In this document: positions 1 to 6,554 of the stretch, in pieces
Layout of the letters: each line of letters begins with the position of its first letter
Position numbering within the stretch: position 1 is the stretch's first letter
Assembly: GCA_903932755.1 (NCBI GenBank)
Contig: CAIZHL010000216.1
Span: forward strand, 1 to 7,267
Origin: an uncultured beta proteobacterium
GTDB lineage: Bacteria > Pseudomonadota > Gammaproteobacteria > Burkholderiales > Rhodocyclaceae
DNA: 7,267 nucleotides
Direction: 5' to 3'
Made by a program: the position numbers and the translations under genes
Notes under the pieces: generated by a model
Database searches by the model: none
What the model was told of the DNA's origin: nothing
Seen by the model: the letters and a program-made list of their open reading frames with translations, nothing else

Positions 1-684
1 GTGCTGACCACCGGCACCGGTTCCATCTTCGCCTTCCTCGTTGCGCGCCAGGCCTACGGCACTGCGCTGCTGGCGCCGATGTTCATCATCATGTCCTTCT
101 GCTGGGGGCTGGCCGTCTTCCTCGTGGTGCAATCGGCCATGTACGCCTGGAACGGCCTGACGCTGCCGCCGCTGGTCCTGCAGCGCATGAAGAACCTGCT
201 CGCCACCTTTATCGCCGCGGTGCTGTACTTCACCATCGTGCTGCATCTGGTCAATGCCTACTTCGCGAAGAACATCGCCTTCGAATATTTCATCCTGTTC
301 GACAGCGAATTCGCCAGCATGTTCTGGATCGGCCAGATACTTGTCGGCACGCTTTTGCCACTGGCCCTGCTGTTCAACCCGGCCACCGCGAAGAAGGCCT
401 TATGGGTCAATGTCGCCGCGCTGCTGGTGGTGGTCGGCGCCTACTTCCACCTCTATGTCTTCATCATCGGCGGGCAGGCCTTCCCGCTCGACATCTTCCC
501 GGGCTACGACGTCAAGAGCAGCTTCATGGACGGCGCGGTGGACCACTACAGCGCCAGCCTGCCCGAACTGCTGCTGTCCCTCGGCGGCCTCGGCATCGCC
601 TTCACCATGACCACCATCGGCGTGCGCATCCTGCGCTTCCTGCCGCAGGACGACTTCGCCCACCTGGAAGCGGCCGGCGACTGA
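1..684 (+). CDS. dsrP: DsrP, NrfD-family membrane subunit of the DsrMKJOP complex (C-terminal part)
   Basis: This is an integral membrane protein of the NrfD/PsrC family. In sulfur oxidisers DsrP is the quinone-interacting subunit of the DsrMKJOP complex, which links electrons from cytoplasmic sulfur oxidation to the membrane. The visible 227 residues contain about five hydrophobic helices (near 21-46, 66-88, 105-125, 133-157 and 187-210). A family-like loop GGQAFPLDIFPGY lies at 157-169, and the C-terminus is short and cytoplasm-like. NrfD proteins of this type are usually about 400 residues long, so the reading frame almost certainly continues upstream of base 1. The GTG at base 1 is therefore probably an internal valine, not the start. 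The assignment to DsrP rather than another NrfD protein rests on the directly following dsrN and dsrR, 19 bp and one gene downstream. An HmeB/PsrC-type subunit is the alternative if the upstream genes were not dsr. Confidence 0.85.
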   Translation: MLTTGTGSIFAFLVARQAYGTALLAPMFIIMSFCWGLAVFLVVQSAMYAWNGLTLPPLVLQRMKNLLATFIAAVLYFTIVLHLVNAYFAKNIAFEYFILFDSEFASMFWIGQILVGTLLPLALLFNPATAKKALWVNVAALLVVVGAYFHLYVFIIGGQAFPLDIFPGYDVKSSFMDGAVDHYSASLPELLLSLGGLGIAFTMTTIGVRILRFLPQDDFAHLEAAGD

Positions 685-703
685 TCCGGAACCGACCGGC
701 ACG

Positions 704-2125
704 ATGCATCGCTTCCTGATCTCGGCGGCCCACAAGTCATCGGGCAAAACCACCGTCAGCATCGGCCTCGCCGCCGCGCTGAGTTCCGGCGGCAACGGAC
801 AGCGCCCGCGCACGGTGCAGCCTTTCAAGAAGGGCCCCGACTACATCGATCCGCTATGGCTGTCGGTCGCCGCCGGACGCCCCTGCTACAACCTTGATTT
901 CTTCCTCTCGCCGGACGGCGAACTGCGCGACCAGTTCGCCCGCCAGGGGCATGATGCGGAGGTCTGCCTGGTCGAGGGCAACAAGGGCCTCTACGACGGA
1001 CTCGACCTCGAAGGCTCCAACAGCAACGCCGCGCTGGCGCGTCTGCTCGACCTGCCGGTGGTGCTGGTGCTCGATGCGCGCGGCATGACGCGCGGCATCG
1101 CGCCGCTGATCCTCGGCTACCAGGCCTTCGACCGCAACATCCGCATCGCCGGCGTGATCCTCAACCGACTCGGCGGCCGCCGCCACGAAGGCAAGCTGCG
1201 CGCCGTGATCGAGCACTACACCGACGTGCCGGTGATCGGCGCGGTACAGGAAGACGCCGATCTGGCCCTGGTCGAACGCCACCTGGGCCTGATGCCGGCA
1301 AACGAAACCGCTGAGGCTGCCCGCCACATCGCCACCATCGGCCAGCGCATCGCCGACCAGGTCGACCTGGAGCGCCTGCTGGCCATCAGCCATACCGGTC
1401 GCCCCCTGTCGCCGCCTGCGCCGCGACAACAAAGCGGGGATGCGCCGGTGCGCATCGCCATCGCGCGCGATGCCGCCTTCGGCTTCTACTATGCCGACGA
1501 CCTCGATGCGCTGGCCGCGGCCGGCGCGCAAGCGGTGTTCTTCGATACCCTGAAGGATGCGCAACTGCCCCCCTGCGACGGACTGCTGATCGGTGGCGGC
1601 TTTCCCGAGTGCTTCCTGGACGAACTTGAAGCCAACACCAGCCTGCGCGCGGACATTCGGCGCGCCATCGAGGGCGGGCTGCCGACCTACGCCGAATGCG
1701 GCGGTCTGATGTACCTTTCACGCGGCATCGAATGGAAGGGCAAGCAGGCCGCCATGGTCGGCGCGATCCCCGGCGACATCACCATGCACCCCAAACCGGT
1801 CGGGCGCGGCTACGTGATTCTCGAAGCCGGCGCCGCACATCCCTGGCGCGGCGCCGACAAGAGCCTCGCCGGCGCCGCGCTGCACGCCCACGAGTTCCAC
1901 TATTCCAGCCTGAACGGCCTGCCGGCCGACACCCGATATGCCTATGCCGTGCGCCGCGGCTACGGCATCGACGGCGCGCACGACGGCATACTGCTGCACC
2001 GCATGCTCGCCTCCTATACCCACTTGCGGGCGACCGCCGGTTGCGACTGGCCGGCAAAGTTCGTCCACTACGTGCGCACATCCCGGAACATTGAAACCAA
2101 GGAGACCATCCCATGTTCACCCTGA
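704..2125 (+). CDS. dsrN: DsrN, glutamine-dependent sirohaem amidase (CbiA/CobB-like)
   Basis: This protein resembles cobyrinate a,c-diamide synthase. In dsr clusters it is thought to amidate sirohaem, using ATP and glutamine, to give the sirohaem-amide cofactor of DsrAB. It has 473 residues in two domains. The N-terminal ATPase domain has a P-loop AAHKSSGKTT at 8-17 (Lys15), KKGPDYIDP at 42-50 and EGNKGLYDG at 91-99. The C-terminal glutamine amidotransferase domain starts near 248 and has GGGFPECF at 297-304. The nucleophile motif YAECGGLMYL lies at 329-338 with Cys332. HEFHYS is at 396-401, and the probable catalytic His440 sits in ASYTHLR. The start ATG lies 19 bp after the dsrP stop, with only a weak ribosome site, and it places the P-loop at the usual distance from the N-terminus. 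The 3' end overlaps dsrR by 13 bp. A cobalamin-pathway CbiA is the alternative, but the dsr context argues for DsrN. Confidence 0.92.
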   Translation: MHRFLISAAHKSSGKTTVSIGLAAALSSGGNGQRPRTVQPFKKGPDYIDPLWLSVAAGRPCYNLDFFLSPDGELRDQFARQGHDAEVCLVEGNKGLYDGLDLEGSNSNAALARLLDLPVVLVLDARGMTRGIAPLILGYQAFDRNIRIAGVILNRLGGRRHEGKLRAVIEHYTDVPVIGAVQEDADLALVERHLGLMPANETAEAARHIATIGQRIADQVDLERLLAISHTGRPLSPPAPRQQSGDAPVRIAIARDAAFGFYYADDLDALAAAGAQAVFFDTLKDAQLPPCDGLLIGGGFPECFLDELEANTSLRADIRRAIEGGLPTYAECGGLMYLSRGIEWKGKQAAMVGAIPGDITMHPKPVGRGYVILEAGAAHPWRGADKSLAGAALHAHEFHYSSLNGLPADTRYAYAVRRGYGIDGAHDGILLHRMLASYTHLRATAGCDWPAKFVHYVRTSRNIETKETIPCSP

Positions 2126-2460
2126 CCCCGAGCGCCGCCGAGCAGATCGCGCGCGCCGCCGCCGAACAGGCTGACCCGACGACCATGCTGCCCATGTTAC
2201 GAGTGGCCGCCAAGCACGACGAGGGCGATGGCGAACTGGTCTATGGCATGGGCTTCGACGACGAGCGGGAAGACGACCTGGTCATCGACGGCGGCGGCAT
2301 CAAGGTGCTGATTTCGCCGCGCAGCCAGACCCTGCTGGAGAACACCACGCTGGACTTCATCGAAGTCCAGCCCGGGGAATTCCAGTTCATCTTCCGCGAC
2401 GGCTGCGTCAGTCCGGAGCCGAAGAAGGGCTGCGGAAGTTGCGGCGGCGGTTGTTCCTGA
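2113..2460 (+). CDS. dsrR: DsrR, IscA/A-type-carrier-like protein with a cysteine-rich tail
   Basis: This 115-residue protein has the fold signature of A-type iron-sulfur carriers, best seen at 63-97 ([20 protein letters not shown], then a FIEV...FQFIF stretch). In A. vinosum, DsrR is needed for normal dsr expression and, as I recall, lacks the three cluster-binding cysteines of IscA. Here the first IscA cysteine (GCSG region) is also missing: the segment at 31-47 reads as an acidic Asp/Glu-rich loop. The C-terminus, however, carries Cys98, Cys107, Cys110 and Cys114 in a glycine-rich tail, which is not the plain CGCG motif of IscA. A good Shine-Dalgarno, AAGGAG at 2099-2104, lies 8 bp before the ATG inside dsrN. 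This supports the start and suggests translational coupling. It could also be annotated simply as an iron-sulfur assembly (HesB/IscA) protein. Confidence 0.88.
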   Translation: MFTLTPSAAEQIARAAAEQADPTTMLPMLRVAAKHDEGDGELVYGMGFDDEREDDLVIDGGGIKVLISPRSQTLLENTTLDFIEVQPGEFQFIFRDGCVSPEPKKGCGSCGGGCS

Positions 2461-2500
2461 TCAAGTCACGACGCAAAAAGCTCGGCTAGCATCCCACTCC

Positions 2501-3268
2501 ATGAAACCAAATCCTGCACAAGCCGGCTGGGTCTACCTTGTCGGCGCCGGCCCCGGCGATCCCGAATTGCTGACCCTCAAGGCGGCGCGCCTGATCGGCG
2601 AGGCCGATGTCCTTGTATATGACAACCTCGTGTCGCAGGCCGTGCTGGCGCTGGCGCGCCCCGATGCCGAGTTGATGTATGCCGGCAAGGAGCGCGGCAA
2701 CCACTCCATCCCCCAGGAGGAGATCAACCAGCTGCTGGTGCGCCTCGCCAAAACCGGCAAGCGCGTGGTGCGGCTCAAGGGCGGCGACCCCTACATCTTC
2801 GGTCGCGGCGGCGAGGAAGTCGAAACCCTGCACGCCGACGGCGTCAATTTCGAAGTCGTGCCCGGCATCACCGCGGCGGCCGGCGTCGGTTCCTATGCCG
2901 GCATTCCGCTGACCCACCGCAACCACGCCCAGGCCTGCGTCTTCGTCACCGGCCACCTCAAGGACGGCAGTATGAACCTGGACTGGCCGGGGCTCGCCCG
3001 TCGGCGCCAGACCGTGGTCATCTACATGGGCCTGTCGGGCCTGTCCTACCTCTGCGCCAAGCTGATGGAACACGGCCTGCCGGCAGACTGGCCCGCCGCC
3101 ATCGTGCAGCACGGCACCCGCCCCAGCCAACGCACCGTCACCGGCACCCTGACCACCCTCCCCGACCTGGCCAGGCTTGCAAATCTGCGGGCGCCGACAC
3201 TGATCATCGTCGGCGAAGTGGTGACCTTGCGCGACAAGTTGCGCTGGTTTGCCGAGGACGACAATTAA
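2501..3268 (+). CDS. cobA: Uroporphyrinogen-III C-methyltransferase (SUMT)
   Basis: This enzyme transfers two methyl groups from S-adenosylmethionine to C-2 and C-7 of uroporphyrinogen III, giving precorrin-2, the branch point to sirohaem and cobalamin. The 255 residues match a stand-alone SUMT and correspond to the C-terminal half of CysG. Motifs seen are [12 protein letters not shown] at 14-25, [13 protein letters not shown] at 94-106, VVPGITAA at 119-126, PLTHR at 136-140 and the C-terminal [10 protein letters not shown] at 232-241. No CysG-type dehydrogenase/ferrochelatase domain is fused to it, so a separate enzyme must finish sirohaem. The start ATG is the only one that keeps the first SAM-binding loop, but no Shine-Dalgarno is evident before it. 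The gene lies 40 bp after dsrR on the same strand. Its likely job is to supply sirohaem for DsrAB, with assimilatory sulfite or nitrite reductase as other users. Confidence 0.93.
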   Translation: MKPNPAQAGWVYLVGAGPGDPELLTLKAARLIGEADVLVYDNLVSQAVLALARPDAELMYAGKERGNHSIPQEEINQLLVRLAKTGKRVVRLKGGDPYIFGRGGEEVETLHADGVNFEVVPGITAAAGVGSYAGIPLTHRNHAQACVFVTGHLKDGSMNLDWPGLARRRQTVVIYMGLSGLSYLCAKLMEHGLPADWPAAIVQHGTRPSQRTVTGTLTTLPDLARLANLRAPTLIIVGEVVTLRDKLRWFAEDDN

Positions 3269-3312
3269 GTTCGGCACCCGCCGCATGCCGCGCACGGGAA
3301 AGCCGCCGGAAA

Positions 3313-3495
3313 TCAGGCTGCGAAAGGCCTCTCCGGTGGCAGATCAAGGCGGCCGTCAACGCCAGTGAAATACCCCTGCAGGGGACAGGCCTGGTCCGGG
3401 GCGCAGGCATGTCTGCACCGGCACTCGGCGATGCTCTGTTCCTGCGTCACCATTTGCCCGCAAACCGCACAATGCTCCATCGGCGAATCGAACAT
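3313..3495 (-). CDS. Small six-cysteine protein of unknown function
   Basis: This 60-residue protein has no signal peptide or membrane segment. Its six cysteines are Cys9 and Cys12 (HCAVCG), then Cys25, Cys27, Cys31 and Cys37 (ECRCRHACAPDQACPL). The spacing suggests a small zinc- or iron-sulfur-binding fold, but this is inference, as I do not recognise the family. The tail ends in a proline-rich stretch (residues 52-60). The ATG at 3495 is preceded by GGAGA (complement of 3501-3505), five bases from the start, and by a sigma70-like promoter, both of which support a real gene. A much longer open frame continues upstream on this strand through the haemerythrin region, but that part is a shadow of + strand genes. 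The gene is convergent with the dsr cluster and divergent from the haemerythrin gene. Confidence 0.75.
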   Translation of the reverse strand: MFDSPMEHCAVCGQMVTQEQSIAECRCRHACAPDQACPLQGYFTGVDGRLDLPPERPFAA

Positions 3496-3522
3496 GATCG
3501 TCTCCAATTCCTTATGTGGCCA

Positions 3523-3552
3523 AGGATAGGGATTGCAGCGGCATAAAGTCAA
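3523..3552 (-). promoter_or_regulatory. Predicted sigma70-like promoter for the six-cysteine protein gene
   Basis: Read on the - strand, a -35 element TTGACT (complement of 3547-3552) is followed after 18 bp by TATCCT (complement of 3523-3528). This is five of six and four of six matches to the consensus. The predicted start of transcription would lie near 3516, leaving a leader of about 20 bases that includes GGAGA before the ATG at 3495. It is a prediction by eye only. Confidence 0.45.
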
Positions 3553-3591
3553 GCTGCGCATGCGGGCATCCCAACTGCTAATATTCGGGCC

Positions 3592-3981
3592 ATGATCGAA
3601 TGGACCCCAAACCTGAGTACCGGCGTGCCCGCGCTCGACGACCAGCACAAGGCGATTTTCCAGTGGCTGGCCGAACTGGAAAGCGCCACCGCCGACCAGC
3701 GCACGCTGTTCGGCGTCTATGTCATCACCCGCCTCAAGCACTACATGCGCGAGCACTTCGCCGCCGAAGAAGCCATGATGAAGGCTGCCGGCTACCCCGA
3801 CCTTGTTCCGCACCAGGCGGAGCACGCCGAGTTTCGCGCCAGACTCGAGGAACTCCAGCTGAAATCGATCGGCGAGGACATCTCGGCGGATACGGTGAGC
3901 TTTCTCAATCACTGGCTCACCAATCACATTGCCCATACCGACATGGCGTATGTGCCGTATCTGAAACGCGACGGGATTTAG
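3592..3981 (+). CDS. Bacteriohaemerythrin (single domain)
   Basis: This is an oxygen-binding non-haem di-iron protein of the four-helix haemerythrin family, in which single-domain bacterial forms are thought to store, deliver or sense oxygen in the cytoplasm. All seven expected iron ligands can be placed in the 129 residues: His19 (DDQH), His55 and Glu59 (EHFAAEE), His74 and His78 (HQAEH), and His112 and Asp117 (NHIAHTD). The N-terminus IEWTPNLSTGVPALDDQH is typical of the family, which fixes the ATG start at 3592. Only a poor ribosome site (CGGG) precedes it. The gene is divergent from the six-cysteine protein gene, with 96 bp between the two starts. It lies 55 bp upstream of the exported protein gene, with which it may be cotranscribed. 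Confidence 0.93.
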   Translation: MIEWTPNLSTGVPALDDQHKAIFQWLAELESATADQRTLFGVYVITRLKHYMREHFAAEEAMMKAAGYPDLVPHQAEHAEFRARLEELQLKSIGEDISADTVSFLNHWLTNHIAHTDMAYVPYLKRDGI

Positions 3982-4036
3982 CGCGGACGACCCGGCATCG
4001 GAACGCGGCGACCAGCGACGAATACATGATGGCACG

Positions 4037-4468
4037 ATGATACGTACCGCTTCGATTTGCATACTTGGCCTGGCCTGCCTTGTCGCAACGGCCTTTGCCC
4101 AGACCGTCGGCGAACCCGTTCCCGCCGTCGGCTTCCACTGCTGGATAGGCAACGACGGGGCGCCGCTGTTCACGCGCCGCATCCGCTGCATCGCCGATCG
4201 CGTGCTGCGTCTCGAGGAAATGCCGGACATGCAGTCGCCCACCATCGTCGACATCCTGCACCGCGAGCTGCATTTCGGCTCCGGCGTCTCGACGGAGAAA
4301 ATGTTCAAGGCGAACATCGAACGGGTGCGGGACACCGGCGAGGTGTGGAACATCCGCATTTTTACCGACCCCTACGACTCCTCCTGGGAAGAAAAGCGCC
4401 CGCAAACCCTGGTCAATGCGGTCCTCTGTCCGGTCGACATGAGTTGCACGGTGATATTCACCCGGTAA
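4037..4468 (+). CDS. Exported protein of unknown function with four mature cysteines
   Basis: I do not recognise this 143-residue protein. Residues 1-21 form a clear Sec signal peptide: an N-terminal Arg, a hydrophobic core and a likely cleavage site AFA|Q after residue 21. The mature part of about 122 residues has Cys35 (FHCWIG), Cys51 (RCIAD), and Cys131 and Cys137 (LCPVDMSC), which could form two disulfides in the periplasm. No haem-binding CXXCH motif, lipobox or further membrane segment is present. ATG codons at 4026 and 4029 are out of frame, so 4037 is the best start. No strong Shine-Dalgarno is visible. It follows the haemerythrin gene by 55 bp on the same strand and is convergent with the acetyltransferase gene, 52 bp away. 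No clear terminator hairpin is seen in that gap. Confidence 0.8.
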   Translation: MIRTASICILGLACLVATAFAQTVGEPVPAVGFHCWIGNDGAPLFTRRIRCIADRVLRLEEMPDMQSPTIVDILHRELHFGSGVSTEKMFKANIERVRDTGEVWNIRIFTDPYDSSWEEKRPQTLVNAVLCPVDMSCTVIFTR

Positions 4469-4520
4469 GGCAGCGGACCGCGCCTTTCGGCGGCAAAGGG
4501 TCTGCAACAGCGCGGGAACG

Positions 4521-5057
4521 TCAACCGGGCGACGGATGCCGATAAACATGGAAGGTCGCGTCGGCGAACTCCATTTCGCGCTCGAAGCGGGCGCCGACCG
4601 CCAGCGCAAGGCGGATCGAGGCCTCGTTGCGGCTGTCGATCAGGCTGATCAGGCGCAGTTCGGGCAGCCATTCGCCGGCCATGCGCTGCACCGCACGCAC
4701 CGCCTCGCTGGCATAGCCCCTGCCCCAGTGGCGGCGCGCCAGCGCCCATTTGATCTCCGGTTCCGGCCATTCGACCGGGTACCAGAGGCCTACCGTGCCG
4801 AGCGTGATGCCAGTGGCCTTCTCCTCGACCGCGTAAGGCCCGTAACCGCGCAGCAGCCAATGCCCGGCCATGCTCGCCATGGCGCGCCAGGTGGCGGCTT
4901 CGGTCAGCGCCCGGCGATAGGTGTAGCGGGTGCATTCGAGGTCCGAGTAATGCTCGTGCAAGCCCGCCAGGTCGGCATCGGTGAAGCTGCGCAGCAGCAG
5001 GCGCGCCGTCTCCAGCCGTGTCGGGATCGCGAAGCTGCTCGGGCCGTCCATGCTCAT
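4521..5057 (-). CDS. GNAT-family N-acetyltransferase (RimJ/RimL type)
   Basis: This 178-residue protein has the layout of RimJ/RimL-type acetyltransferases, which transfer acetyl from acetyl-CoA to protein N-termini or small amines. Visible features are the N-terminal ETARLLLRSFTDAD at 16-29, the strand GITLGTVGLWYP at 83-94, and EIKWAL at 101-106 with the conserved Glu. The acetyl-CoA pyrophosphate loop RRHWGRGYASEAV lies at 108-120, and RNEASIRLALAVGARFE at 143-159 is typical of the family. The substrate cannot be told from sequence. The ATG overlaps the stop of the upstream gene in the form ATGA (5054-5057), so it is the last gene of a translationally coupled group of four. A second ATG two codons later is a possible alternative start. 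Confidence 0.9.
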   Translation of the reverse strand: MSMDGPSSFAIPTRLETARLLLRSFTDADLAGLHEHYSDLECTRYTYRRALTEAATWRAMASMAGHWLLRGYGPYAVEEKATGITLGTVGLWYPVEWPEPEIKWALARRHWGRGYASEAVRAVQRMAGEWLPELRLISLIDSRNEASIRLALAVGARFEREMEFADATFHVYRHPSPG

Positions 5058-5527
5058 TTCTTCAGGGCGCCCCTGGCGATCTCATAGCAGGCGTCGACAT
5101 GCGAATTCCCCAGGTACAGCATGGCCGTTACGCTGAGGGCCACCGCAGCGGCCTGGCCGGCGAAGGGGACATACTTCAGCACCTGTCTGGCTGAAAGCCG
5201 CACGCCGACCTTCTTCAACGCGGCCACCGCCAGTTGCCGCGTAATGGCGCGTCCGGCCAGGTCGCTGCCGACTTTCTTCAGCATCGCGTAGACCAGCAGT
5301 TTGTGGCGCGGATCGAGTTCCTCGATCTGCTCGGGCGTGAGCCCGAACTTGCGGTTGATCGCCGGTATCATTTCGAGCAGCATGCCGACGTCGCCGGCGA
5401 TATCCACGCCCGGAATCGGGATCAGCGCCATGCCGCCCGAGGTCGCCGCGCGTCGCCTGACCATGGCCTTGCAGGAGGCGCGCGTCCGGTCGAGATCCGC
5501 GATCGATGGTGGCGGCAGCGGCTTCAC
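5054..5527 (-). CDS. DUF697-like helical membrane protein
   Basis: Taking the GTG at 5527 gives 157 residues. The body resembles the DUF697 (YcjF-like) group. RRRAATSGGMALIPIPGVDI spans 24-43, and a long helical region follows with LTPEQIEELDPRHK at 63-76. A second hydrophobic stretch, YVPFAGQAAAVALSVTAMLY at 119-138, ends just before a short Gly-Asn-Ser turn. In larger proteins this domain follows a GTPase domain, but here it stands alone. Its role is unknown, and membrane association is inferred from the two hydrophobic, Pro/Gly-containing segments. The start was chosen because the GTG overlaps the upstream stop as GTGA (5524-5527), the same arrangement as at the next junction. An ATG at residue 22 is an alternative but would leave a gap. 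The frame is open well upstream, but that part lies over the GFA gene in another frame. Confidence 0.7.
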   Translation of the reverse strand: MKPLPPPSIADLDRTRASCKAMVRRRAATSGGMALIPIPGVDIAGDVGMLLEMIPAINRKFGLTPEQIEELDPRHKLLVYAMLKKVGSDLAGRAITRQLAVAALKKVGVRLSARQVLKYVPFAGQAAAVALSVTAMLYLGNSHVDACYEIARGALKK

Positions 5528-5922
5528 GGCTTGCGCTGCGCGTAGCGCGGAAGGTCGTCGGCCTCCGGCCACCACGGGGCCTTCGACTCGGTAAAGATGT
5601 GGAAGGCGTTGTCGCAGCGGAACGGGGTATCGACCGTGCCGAGGCGCAAGCGCCGCACGCCAGGCACATCGTCCTTGGCGCTGTAAATGGGGCTGCCGCA
5701 CCTGGCGCAGAAGACGCGAATCTTGTCCGGTGACGAACGGTATTCCCTGAGCAGTTCTGCCCCGGCCAGGATGTGGAAGTCCGCCGTGGCAACCGGGCTC
5801 ACCGCGGCGAAGGCCGAGCCCTGCGCCTTGCGGCATTGCGAGCAATGACAGATCGAAACCTCCTCGATCGAGCCGTCATAACGGTAACGGATTCCTCCGC
5901 ACAGACAGCCGCCCTCGATCAC
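5524..5922 (-). CDS. GFA/CENP-V family zinc protein
   Basis: This protein belongs to the family of glutathione-dependent formaldehyde-activating enzyme (Gfa) and CENP-V. The 132 residues carry the full set of zinc-binding cysteines: Cys6 and Cys8 (GGCLCGGIRY), Cys25, Cys27 and Cys30 (CHCSQCRKAQG), and Cys72 and Cys75 (FCARCGSPIY). Many members have no proven formaldehyde activity, so the true substrate is uncertain. The start is a GTG at 5922 that overlaps the stop of the SRPBCC gene as GTGA (5919-5922). An AGAGG sequence lies a few bases upstream. Its stop overlaps the start of the DUF697-like gene in the same way. Nothing is missing compared with the family. Confidence 0.92.
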   Translation of the reverse strand: MIEGGCLCGGIRYRYDGSIEEVSICHCSQCRKAQGSAFAAVSPVATADFHILAGAELLREYRSSPDKIRVFCARCGSPIYSAKDDVPGVRRLRLGTVDTPFRCDNAFHIFTESKAPWWPEADDLPRYAQRKP

Positions 5923-6455
5923 GACTCGCCTCTTTCCGCCACCGCCTTGAGGGCGGCCAGACCCCGCTCAAACTGTGCGCCGACCATCCTGTCCATGCTG
6001 AAGAACAGGCCCATGACCTTTGACATGAACGTGTTCGGACCGGACATGGACCAGGTGAACTCGGTCTCGCCGCCGCTTTCCGCCAGCAGGTATTCGGCCA
6101 TGTTGTGGGCTTCGAAGGGCTTCAGGAAATCCAGCTTGATCAGCACGCGCTCGGGCGCCGCGACCTCGACGATCTCCATGCGGCCGTGACCGACATTCTT
6201 GTTGCCCTGCCATTCATAGCCGGCACCGACGCCGCTGGCCGCGCCGAAATGCATCTTGCGCATCGCCGGATCGAGTTGCGCCCAGGGCGACCAGGCGTCG
6301 AAATTGTGCAGGTCGCTGACATAGGCAAAGAGCTTCTCGCGCGGCGCGGCAATGCGCGTCGAACGCCGGATGCGAAAGCTCGCCGGCCGCGTGGCGACAT
6401 AGAACATCAGCGCCGCCAAGAGCAGCGCGACAACGATCAGCATCAGCTTCACCAT
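5919..6455 (-). CDS. Membrane-anchored SRPBCC (START-like/polyketide cyclase) protein
   Basis: This 178-residue protein has one N-terminal membrane helix (about 3-21) followed by a START-like ligand-binding domain. Typical features are FRIRRSTRIAAPREKLFAYV at 27-46, the DLHNFDAWSPWA motif at 48-59, the central AGYEWQGN at 78-85 and a C-terminal helix at about 154-175. Family members bind hydrophobic ligands or act in stress responses, and the ligand here is unknown. The ATG at 6455 is preceded by a GGGAG sequence 8 bp away, which supports it. It is the first gene of the four-gene overlapping group. The LysE-type exporter gene ends 99 bp upstream on the same strand, so a longer transcript including it is possible. 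Confidence 0.88.
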   Translation of the reverse strand: MVKLMLIVVALLLAALMFYVATRPASFRIRRSTRIAAPREKLFAYVSDLHNFDAWSPWAQLDPAMRKMHFGAASGVGAGYEWQGNKNVGHGRMEIVEVAAPERVLIKLDFLKPFEAHNMAEYLLAESGGETEFTWSMSGPNTFMSKVMGLFFSMDRMVGAQFERGLAALKAVAERGES

Positions 6456-6554
6456 GGCGGGCTCCCTTTCCCGTGCGTCAAATTTTCGGAATCGCCGTAA
6501 CGCCGGCGCCGTCCGCAGGGGATAAGGTTTCCGGCTTTGTCGTAGGCATGACTT

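Noticed and set aside
854..1564. Long - strand open frame inside dsrN
   Set aside because: It is a shadow of the conserved P-loop/amidotransferase gene, with no recognisable domain of its own.
2486..3295. Long - strand open frame across the SUMT gene
   Set aside because: It is an antisense shadow produced by high GC at third codon positions. The + strand SUMT motifs are unmistakable.
3269..3312. Possible terminator between the SUMT gene and the six-cysteine gene
   Set aside because: Only a 4-bp CCCG/CGGG pairing with a long loop and no T-run is seen. No convincing hairpin is present.
3496..4359. Long open frame on the - strand, contiguous with the six-cysteine protein
   Set aside because: It lies opposite the haemerythrin and exported-protein genes, both of which are well supported. 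Only the last 60 codons, with their own ribosome site and promoter, look real.
4469..4520. Possible terminator hairpin (CGCC-TTTC-GGCG) between the convergent genes
   Set aside because: The stem is only 4 bp and no T-run follows on either strand.
6478..6549. 23-codon open frame (MPTTKPETLSPADGAG...) on the - strand between the LysE and SRPBCC genes
   Set aside because: It has no Shine-Dalgarno before the ATG and no recognisable feature. It is short enough to occur by chance, so it is noted but not called.
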